Positions 55,503-64,000 of a stretch of DNA of 64,000 nucleotides are shown one piece after another. The notes below the pieces were generated by a model. That model made no database searches. It was not told the DNA's origin and saw only the letters and a program-made list of their open reading frames with translations. Every line of letters starts with the position of its first letter. Position 1 is the stretch's first letter. Position numbers and translations under genes: made by a program. This stretch comes from Typha latifolia (taxonomy: Eukaryota; Streptophyta; Magnoliopsida; Poales; Typhaceae): the NCBI GenBank assembly GCA_019914945.1, contig CM034100.1, positions 8,319,096 through 8,383,095 on the forward strand, given 5' to 3'.

Positions 55503-57302
55503 TTCTTTCTTAATTAATGCAAATAGATTATTTAGATATTTATTATTTAAATAGTCATATATATTCTTCAATATGATTATTATTAATTATAATTAGTATA
55601 ATTAATGATTAATTAGGTTATAAACTATTACGCATAAATATAGGTAAGACTTTTATTTATTTATTTATTTATATTCTATTAGATTAATAGATAGATTTGT
55701 AAATTATAATTATTAGATTTATATACTAATATTCTTATGATATACATTTTAAGTAATTCTAATAATTTATTATATAATATTATTTTGTAACAAATGAAAT
55801 ACTAGCCTTATTTATTTATTTATTATGTTATAAAGTAAAGACTACATAATCCCTAATTACTTAAGATAGAGTGAGAACTATAACTTAATTATAAATAGGT
55901 TTTTATCTATATCTATATTTTTATTTATAATTATAAATCTAAATAGTTATAGAGATAAGTAGAAATTCTAAAACTTAATGAATCATCATATTTTGCAAGA
56001 ACAGATTTCAATTAGATAAATGGCTAATTATATGTTACATAAATATTTTCAGATTCCAAACCCCTTATTGAAGACCCCGTGGACCTTTCTATCGAGGACT
56101 GATCATTGTCGTGTCAAACATGAAAGAGTGCATGCTTGATAATTATAGTTGTTGTGAGTAATTTTATGCCCTAGATGTCTTTCTCAAATTAGGATATATT
56201 ATATAATTATGTATAAGCATGTTTTAGCCTTCAGTATGATTATATGACCTTATCTAGAGATAATTTTAATCAAGCATATTTTATTATGCATTTGATTAGA
56301 CTTATATAGGATATAAGTATGCTGATCACATATAGAGATGATTGAAGATGACTATATTATTAGAACCTTATGTCGAGATGATCTTTTGCATGAGTGTGCA
56401 TGTAATAGACTAGCAGGGATATGCGTATGTTAGATACATGATTCGAGACTGCATTGTATTATTTTTCTATTGACCTCTCTTCCACCTAAATTTATGATAT
56501 GCATGACTTGTTATACTATTGGATAAAATGCATATGATCTATCATTTAGAAAGAAAATATAAAATTTAATTGATAGGATAGTTGATAGAAAGCATGAGAA
56601 TACCCGAGTGGGCGCGAAGGTTAGTACGCGCTTAGTAAATGATTGATCGCTCGACGTAGTCACGATCCTTTAGCCTTACATCCGAGTGTGCGCAGTAGAC
56701 ATTCAAATATATGTCATTCACTAGGGCATATGTAGTAAGCTATCCTCATGTATTTCTATCAGCTATAAGGGTGCCTAGTCTAGATGTATGTTGATACCCT
56801 TAGTGAATGACAGGGTATGGTTATGATTAAGATACTCTTTGCGGATGGCAGAGTATGCTCTGAGCCTTCGAGCATGATGTTGAGATCGGGTACTAGGTGT
56901 TGATTGTGCACAGTGGTCTAGTATGATGATATTATACTGAGATGTCAATGATGATTATGATGTTGGAAAATGCATATGATTTCATTATCATTTAATATAC
57001 CTAATTTTTGAGTGGTCATTATGCATCATATGTGGTTCCATTTGATATCATTGCATGGTCATGGTCGGCATGCATTATATGTGTCATATTTGAGAGAGTT
57101 ATGATGATTGTATGACATGGGAATTATTTATACATTATCGAGAATTATATACTTTGATCAGTTATGACATGATATGTATATTTTTTTTATATATTATTGA
57201 GGATACCGTCGTATACTCATTTATGACATGATGCTCATTTTTGATTCATATCATCCAATACATAATTTACTCTCTATTTGGCATCACTGATTCAGGGTAA
57301 TG
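55503..57302 (+). repeat. G4-family LTR (plus), segment 2
   Basis: Opens TTCTTTCTTAATTAATGCAA, matching 27410 onward. Non-coding AT-rich sequence. Cut at 57302 by an inverted copy of the same LTR; resumes at 63919. Confidence 0.82.
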
Positions 57303-58198
57303 TGTAACACTGAAATTCTAAACACGTGCATGGCACGAGCCCACATGGCACGTGCGTGATACGTGACCATGGTTAGTTACTAACAATCAAATAAACCTGT
57401 ATCAACATCATAATTTTATCCACAATGTCTAAACTAAGAATAACTCAAATCTAACTGTCAACAACATATAGATAACCCTACTTGGGCCACACATAAGCCA
57501 TAACACATCATCAAGAGCTTTTTACAACTACATATACACAACGGTGGTATATATACATAATTATACAAGTACAAAGTTACCTGTGAAAATATAAGACAAG
57601 GATAAAGACACACTTTGGAGGATATCCACTAATACATCGATTCAGATAACTCATCTAGCGTATGACACTAACCACACTCTACTCTTCACCTACTGGCAAG
57701 ACCTCTAAGGAAGTATCCTACTCCACTCGTTCACTTGTGTTTTTGGAAATAATAAAACAATGAGAGTCATGAGCTAAAAGCTCAGTGAATAGACCTTACC
57801 TTGAATCAGTGATGCCAAACAAAGAGTAAATTAAGTACTGGATAATATGAATCAGAAAGAGCATCATGTCATGAATGAGTATATGAATGTTCCTCAATAA
57901 TACATAAATGAAAAATAGATAACATGTCATGTCATAACTGATAAAATATATAATTCTCGACAATGTATAAATAAATCTCCATGTTATTCTATCATAACTC
58001 TCTCTCAAATATAACACATATGATGCATACCGATCATGATCATGCTATGATATCAAATGCAACCACCTATGATACATATTGGCCATTCAATAATCAGGTA
58101 TAACAGATTATCAAACAGAAAAATCTTTTATCAGTTCAAATACAGGTGGTACCAACAACAATATCAAACAGAAAAATAAGAATTCTGAGAATAAAGTT

Positions 58199-59151
58199 CA
58201 ATGTTTTGAATGTTCTGGTTTTGGACACATCGCACAAGAATGCCCTAATCGCCTTAAGAAGAAGGGTAAAGCTATGAAAGTTACTTGGGATGACTCAGAT
58301 GAATCTGATGATGATTCTGGAAAAGACCAAGAAAACTTTGTAGCTTTTGCCTCTTCTCTACTTAATATTGATTCCGTTATTGATACCGATAGTACGGATG
58401 ATCGGGATATGTTACCACCGAAGAAGATGAATCTGAAATTCAAAAGGCATATAATGACCTGTACACTGAGTCGTTTAAACTCAAGAAAAGCTATCTTAGA
58501 CTACATCAACGACTCAAGGTAATTGAACCAGAAAGAATTAAATTTGAGGAGAAGTACAAATTGGAGCTTGAACGTGTCAAAGACCTTTCTGAACAACTTG
58601 ACAATGCGAAAAATAAAATGAAGGCTGATGAAATTGAACTAGAGTGATTGAATAAGGAAGTGACATTTCTAAAAGGGAAGAACAAACTTGATGAGATTCT
58701 AAAAGCTCAGATCTCTAGAAAAGACAGGTATGGTGTTGGATACACTAGTAATTCAAATAATAACAAAACTGTATTTGTTTCTGCAGGTATACAAAAGGAG
58801 GAATACCTGAAGCCGACAACCGCATTTACAAAGCAATCCTAGATGAACCCTTCTAAACAGAACTTGAATATACAAACTGGTGAATCTTCGACGGTACCAA
58901 AGGCAAACTCTAGTCACACTCCTCGACAAAATGTGAGTAAAAAAAGGTTTGTTCCGACATGCTATCATTGCGGCATTCTAGGGCATATTCGACCTCATTG
59001 CAAACTTTTGCAAAAACCTAGAAGTGCTTTTATTTATGGGATGAAAGCAAAGGCCATATGGGTCAAGAAAGGTGATTTGTTTATAAAACCTTTGGATTTA
59101 CAGAGATTTGAGTATCTTCGTACTTCTTTAGGAATTTGTGCTTTGGATTGA
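58199..59151 (+). pseudogene. Copia E gag fused to the RNase H end
   Basis: CFECSGFGHIAQECP at about 58200, the acidic part WDDSDESDDDSGKDQENF, the coiled-coil region in a shifted frame after about 58415, a second zinc knuckle CYHCGILGHIRPHC at 58962, then KKGDLFIKPLDLQRFEYLRT, where gag sequence joins the RNase H C-terminus. Stops at 58646 and 58840. Confidence 0.85.
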
Positions 59152-60829
59152 TTTTCTTTTTGTTTTGGTTTGCATGTTTCATTTTTATGAGTTTTTTTCG
59201 TTTCTTTTTAGGTTTTATTTTACTCTGAAATTTTCTTTGCTTTTAGTTTCAGATTTGTCGAGAGTTTTTGCTAAAAAAAAAAATAATAATTGATGCACTC
59301 CTAGATTCAATAATATACTCTTGACATAAAAATATGATTTTTCTCTTGATTATGAGTTATTATAGTCAATTTTGTCATCTTGTAGTATATTGTTTCAATT
59401 TTGATTTTGTCACTCCCTCGACTTCTATAATAATAAAAATTTTAATGCACTCATAACGTATGTGTATTATTGTGTGAGCATGATATCATAAATATTTTTT
59501 TAAATAGCTCACTATTAACTTTGATTTGCACAGTTTGACCTCATGCTTAGTCATAAAAAATATGTTCATAAAAGATAAATGAAAAGGGCTACAATGAGTT
59601 AGTGTGAAAGCCGTCTTGTTTCGAGTTCAGTTTGACTTAGTACATTATATGCAAATTAAAAAAATATATATGTGAATTTCTTCTTGCACTTTGTTTGATT
59701 TGTATTATAAGAAAAGGGCTATCTACTCATGTGTGAAAGTCATCATTGCACCTATATTGATTATGTATAAAAAATAATACAGGAAAATTCTTATTATGTT
59801 ATCGAGAATAAGTCGAAAAGTGCAAAATTTCAATACTAAGTCGGTTTGACTACTGTGTTGCATCATTGTTTATATAGAAAAGTTTGTTTAAAAAGATTGG
59901 TTCATGTTATCTATGCTCATCTTGCATATGCATATCGTTATGATCAATCAAGATTAATTTAATTTTGAGTGATGCATTAGAATTGATTATAATATGCTCT
60001 TGATGATTTGATTGATCTGTGTATGACTTATTTCATTTGATTGTCATATTCTATGTCTTGAATTTATTTTGAATTTTCTAGAAGTGCATCTCCAAAAAGA
60101 TTTTTGATTTGTTTTAGTTTAAATTTTAAAAAAAAATCCAAATCCTCAAAATCTTCATCTTTTTCATCAAAATTTTCACGTCAAACCCTTTTAAAGTCTT
60201 TTGGCCGAAACTTCAAGATTTTCTTCACTTTTTGTGAGGTATGATCATTCATCAATTTTCTTATTTTTTTTATTCAATTAAGTCTCTTGATCTTGATTGA
60301 TTTCATGTGGTTTCGAGTTTTGATCATGTTAAAGTTAATATCTTGATGTTTCTTGTGCGATTGAATGTGATATCTTAGCGTTTTCAAGTGAAAGATGGGT
60401 TTCAATTAGGGCCTTCATAGTTTCTTCATCGTCAGTTCCCTCCGAGTTCCTAGTCTTTCGCATTTGTGTCAAAAAGGGGGAGAGTGTCTAGTGTGTCGTG
60501 TGTGGTGCGAGTTTAAAGTTTTAGAGTTTACGTGTGTAGGGGGAGCATGGCAATAGGGGGAGTTTATTAGAGTCTTTCTATCTTTCTAATCTTGCTTATA
60601 ACTTTGCTTGGAGAAATTGTGAACTTTGTCTGTTTAAGTACTTTTGAACTTATGCTCCATTGATAACTTGTGGTTGGATTGTTTATTCATTTCAAGTTAT
60701 TTTCACTTGATCTTGGATTGGTATATGTTTATTTGCAGGAATTGATGTGCAAAATATTCTAGTCTTGTTGATTGCTCATTTGAAGTCTGTGTAATATCTT
60801 GTAACCTAGGTGTTTTGTCACAAATTGCC
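59152..60829 (+). other. 3' non-coding zone of copia E
   Basis: Matches 34865-35640 and 36200-36580 of copy B (ACTAAGTCGGTTTGACTACT; AAAAAGGGGGAGAGTGT; GTGTAGGGGGAGCA). The extra ORF of copy B is absent; its place holds unrelated AT-rich DNA (about 59930-60420). Confidence 0.75.
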
Positions 60830-60840
60830 AAAGGGGGAGA
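60830..60840 (+). promoter_or_regulatory. Polypurine tract of copia E
   Basis: AAAGGGGGAGA, one base before the LTR. Confidence 0.88.
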
Positions 60841-60980
60841 TTGTTAGGTTTTTATTTGTTGGCAATTGTGTACAAAATATTCTAAGTATATTTTTTCATG
60901 TATATGAGCTTTACACAAGTCTAGAATATCTCTGGTTTGAAGAATTGCAAGATTATTGGAGAAAAGCCGTCGAGTTCACA

Positions 60981-61165
60981 CCGCGTTCACAAATGCGTTC
61001 GAACGCGGATACTGCGTTCACACAGACAGAGAGCCGCGCTCACAAACGCGTTCGAACGCGGGTACTGCGTTCACACAGACCGAGAGCTGCATTCATAAAT
61101 GCGTTCGAACGCAACCTGAAGAATTCAAGCTGTCGCGTTCGAACGCACTCGAGCCCATTCGAACG
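60981..61165. repeat. CpG palindrome array in copia E LTR
   Basis: Exact GCGTTCGAACGC near 60995, 61048, 61102 and 61135, the best preserved of all arrays. Confidence 0.93.
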
Positions 61166-61189
61166 CACCAACAAAGTTTAAGAATATTG

Positions 61190-61415
61190 TACTTTCGTGA
61201 GTATGGATAAGATTAGGATTTGGCTCTATCTTGTACTTTCATGAGTGTGGATAAGATTTGGATTTAGCTCTATCTTGAAGATCGTGAGTACGGATAAGAT
61301 TTGGATTTGGCTCTATCTTGTACTTTTGTGAGTACGGATAAGATTAGGATTTGACTCTATCTTGTACTTTCGTGAGTACGGATAAGATTTGGATTTGGCT
61401 CTATCTTGGAGATCA
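61190..61415 (+). repeat. Five tandem 44-bp units upstream of the copia E TATA box
   Basis: Each unit has (C/T)GTGAGTACGGATAAGATT and GGATTTGGCTCTATCTTG. GATAAG occurs at 61206, 61250, 61293, 61337 and 61381. Copies A and B have a single unit here. Confidence 0.92.
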
Positions 61416-63349
61416 TATATAAGGATTGTGAAACCCTATCTCTAGGGGAGTGGTTGAAGAAGCATTATTGAAGGAGACTTCTTGAGGCTAAATCGGTTCT
61501 TCAACTAACAAGGTTCCACTCATCTACAAATCTTAATCTTTCGTCTTAAGGGCTATCTAGACGAAAGATCAATCTCGAGGGTTACTGAGATTGGACTTCA
61601 ATCACGAGAAGCGGTGAATCGTGGGTTCTAGCGAGCAAGACTGAGAGGAACAAAGTCGTTTGGATCGACGGGTTGTTTTGAGAGTCAATCTTGTAACTGC
61701 TATTATTCTAGTGATTGGTTTTGATCCGAGTTTGGATCCGTGGTTTTTTCCCGTTTGGGTTTTTCCACGTTAAAATCTTGGCGTTCATCTCTGCTTTCGT
61801 TCTTAATATTTCTACGGACTTTTACTTAAGCGAACGAGTGATATCATTGCCTAGTATTTAGATACATACTTGTGTCTAGGGGTTTTTTCATAGTCAGCAC
61901 CCGATACCCGATCTCAACATCCTGCCCATAAGCTTAAAGCATACCCTGCCATATGCTAAAGGAATCATAGTCATAATCATACCCTCTCATACGCTAAGGA
62001 TATATCAAAATCCATCTAGATTGGATACCCTCACCATTTAATAGAAATCACATGAGGGTAACTCGCCATACGCATGCCCTAGCGAACGACAGGTGTCCGA
62101 TTGTATGTGCGCACAGACTCAACTGACCTCGAACATAGGCCACGAGATATCGCATATCAGCGGCCATAATCATCATCTAGACCTACTCGGGTACCCTCAT
62201 GTTTTTTCTATCAACTTTCCTATTAATGAGATTTATGCATTTCCTTCTATATGATAGAACACGTATATATATCTAGTATTATAACAAGTCATGCATATTA
62301 GGAATTTATGTGGTAAGGAAGTTAAGAGAAAAATAATGCAATATAGTCTCCAACCATATAACTAACACATGTATATCACTACTAGTCTATCACATGCATA
62401 CTCATGCTAGAGATCACCCCGACACAAAGTCATAATAGTATAATCATCTCCAATCATCTCTATATATCAGCAATGTATTCATATCCTAGATCAGCCTAAT
62501 CAAATACATGATAAAATATGTTCGACTGAAATTATCTCTAGATAAAGTCATATAATCATGCTGGAGGTCAAAACATGCATGTACATAATATATAATATAT
62601 CCTAATTTGAGAAAAGCGTCTAGGAGATAAAACTACTCACATCTGATCAGAAGACACAACTCACGTATTTGTCACATCCGGCAACCGAGCAACAACTCGT
62701 CCTAATAGGCTCCACGGGGCCTCAAATAAGGGGTTCGGGATATAAAAATATTTAAGTAGCATGAAGTTAGCCGTTCACCTAATTAAAATCCGTTAATGTA
62801 ATATATGATGATTTATTAGGCTTTAGAATTTCTACTTATCTTTATAACTAGCTAGATTTTTAATTATAAATAAAAATATAAATATAGATAAAAACCTAAT
62901 TATAATTAAATTATATCTTGATTAATTAGGGACTATATAGTCATTACTTTATAAAATAATAAATAAATAAATATGTAAGCATAATATTTTGTTTTTTACA
63001 AAATAATAATGTATAATAAACTATTAGAATTACTTAAAATGTATCTTACTCTACAAATTTGATAATTATAATTTACAAATCTATATATTAATCTAATAGA
63101 GATATAAATAAATAAATATAAGTATTACCTATATTTATACCTAATTAATCATTAATTATACAAATTATAATTAATAATAAACGAATTACAGAATATATAT
63201 TATTATTAAAATAATTAATGTCTAAATAATCTATTTGCATTAATTAAGAAGGAAAAGTCTATATAAATAATATCAATAAAATAATTAATTAATTAATTAA
63301 TTAATTAATACACAGCTACCAGTGCTGGGTTGTGCAGAAAGAGAAGCAG

Positions 63350-63425
63350 AAGAAGCCGAGGAAGAAGAAGAAGAAGAAAGAAGAAAGAAGAAGAAGAAGA
63401 AGAAGAAGAAGAAGAAGAAGAGGAG
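63350..63425. repeat. AAG microsatellite in inverted G4 LTR
   Basis: (GAA)n run, the reverse complement of the CTT run in other G4 LTRs. Confidence 0.9.
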
Positions 63426-63540
63426 AAGAAGGGATGAGATGTTGGAGGGGGTTGCGGACCTGGGCCGGCGGAATGGGCACCGGCCGCTATAGGCTAGCCG
63501 GCGGCTCGGCTCCGACAAGCCCGAGCTCGGGTATCAGTGC

Positions 63541-63558
63541 GTGTGCGCGCGCGCGTGC

Positions 63559-63592
<34 letters not shown>
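63541..63592. repeat. GT/GC and GA microsatellites in inverted G4 LTR
   Basis: GTGCGCGCGCGCGTGCG followed by (GA)n; a second GA-rich stretch lies at 63658-63735. Confidence 0.9.
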
Positions 63593-63593
<1 letters not shown>

Positions 63594-63918
63594 GAGGCAC
63601 ACCGGTGTTGGTGGAGGTGGCGGCGGCAGGCCGACGGAGTGGCGATGGTAGTAGATAGAGAGAGAGAGAGAGGAAGAGTGTTTGACAGAGAGAGAAAGAG
63701 AGAAAAGTGAGAGAGAGACCGAAAGAGAGAGAGATAAATAAAAGGGAGAGAGGCGGTGGGGAGGGAGGCGGTGGCAAGGCCCACCGCGCCAGCTCGCCCG
63801 GCCAGGTTGGCCTGATGACGCTTAGGGCACGTGGCGCCCTCCCCATCTGCCACTACATGGCACGAGGCTGTCGTGCAATGTAGTGAAGTTTTTTTTTTTT
63901 TAAGATTGGGTTGTTACA

Positions 63919-64000
63919 TAGGGTCTATTCACTAAGCTTTTAGCTCATGACTCTCTTTCTTTCTTTTCTAACCCTCCAGACCTCCAGATATGTGGTACGT
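63919..64000 (+). repeat. G4-family LTR (plus), segment 3
   Basis: TAGGGTCTATTCACTAAGCT continues the LTR broken at 57302; the same stretch is seen inverted at 57750-57795. Runs out of the window. Confidence 0.78.

Larger units (their letters stand above)
58130..61890 (+). mobile_element. Sirevirus-like copia copy E, 5' truncated and pol-deleted
   Basis: Begins inside gag (no 5' LTR) and keeps gag to the second zinc knuckle. It is then deleted from there to the last codons of RNase H (near 59077), and retains the 3' non-coding zone, polypurine tract and a complete 3' LTR. Copies A, B and E are broken in three different ways. Confidence 0.87.
60842..61890 (+). repeat. 3' LTR of copia E
   Basis: TGTTAGGTTTTTATTTG to GGTTTTTTCA, 1,049 bp. 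Fewer palindrome units than copy A but extra tandem units before the TATA box (61416-61424). Confidence 0.92.
57303..63918 (-). mobile_element. Solo G4-family LTR, inverted, inserted into another G4 LTR
   Basis: On the minus strand it starts TGTAACAACCC at 63918 and ends GTGTTACA at 57303. Without copia E it is about 2.86 kb. The flanks TAATG (57298-57302) and TAGGG (63919-63923) are each one base from TAAGG, the sequence this LTR family itself has at that point (minus strand near 57795), so they fit a diverged target duplication. No internal coding region is present. Confidence 0.8.

Overview
The window is nuclear DNA from a flowering plant. One recognisable host gene, a single-exon STIG1-family gene on the minus strand at 15624-16097, sits in a host-like island of about 2.7 kb (14895-17640). 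Almost everything else is nested, decayed transposable elements: LTR retrotransposons of the Ty3/gypsy and Ty1/copia superfamilies and one CACTA DNA transposon. Retroelement primer-binding sites match the plant initiator-Met tRNA, and the genic and repeat style is angiosperm. I cannot name the species or say monocot or dicot.

Working family names (mine): G1 (gypsy, LTR starts TGATACGA), G2 (TGATAYA...), G3 (TGATGTGATTC), G4 (TGTAATAACCC, LTR about 2.9 kb, Tekay/Del-like chromovirus), G5 (TGATGTGATCC, gag-protease only), L7 (long degenerate minus-strand LTR-like repeat) and S (Sirevirus-like copia, LTR starts TGTTAGG, copies A, B and E).

Layout. 1-5490: 3' part of a plus-strand G1 element (G1a) split by a complete CACTA element at 1050-3539 with a TTT target duplication. 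5491-8625: decayed minus-strand gypsy debris. 8626-14894: a G5 element (gag-protease, both LTRs) with S copy A inside its 5' LTR. 14895-17640: host island with the STIG1-like gene. 17640-46130: two L7 copies; the second is split by G3 (20101-42313), which itself holds G4 (21897-27919), G1b (27920-38462, carrying S copy B at 29965-37591) and a minus G2 LTR. It is split again by a G2 solo LTR (42924-43865). 46190-47517: end of a second G5 copy. 47518-64000: a plus-strand G4 LTR interrupted by minus-strand G1c (48171-55502) and by a minus-strand G4 LTR (57303-63918) that contains S copy E (58130-61890).

No element looks autonomous: open frames are cut by stops, frameshifts and deletions, and catalytic residues are lost in several integrases and one protease. 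The most interesting signals are in non-coding parts. (1) A CpG-rich palindromic array built on GCGTTCGAACGC, with flanking unit sequence, lies just upstream of the TATA box in LTRs of both the copia family S and gypsy families G1, G2 and G3, which looks like a promoter module shared across superfamilies. (2) tRNA primer-binding sites are tandemly multiplied at the LTR boundary in G2 and were carried into the integrated terminus of a solo LTR with a perfect target duplication; a related single extension sits on the G1c 3' LTR. (3) One S copy has a single LTR plus gag yet is flanked by a perfect 5-bp duplication.
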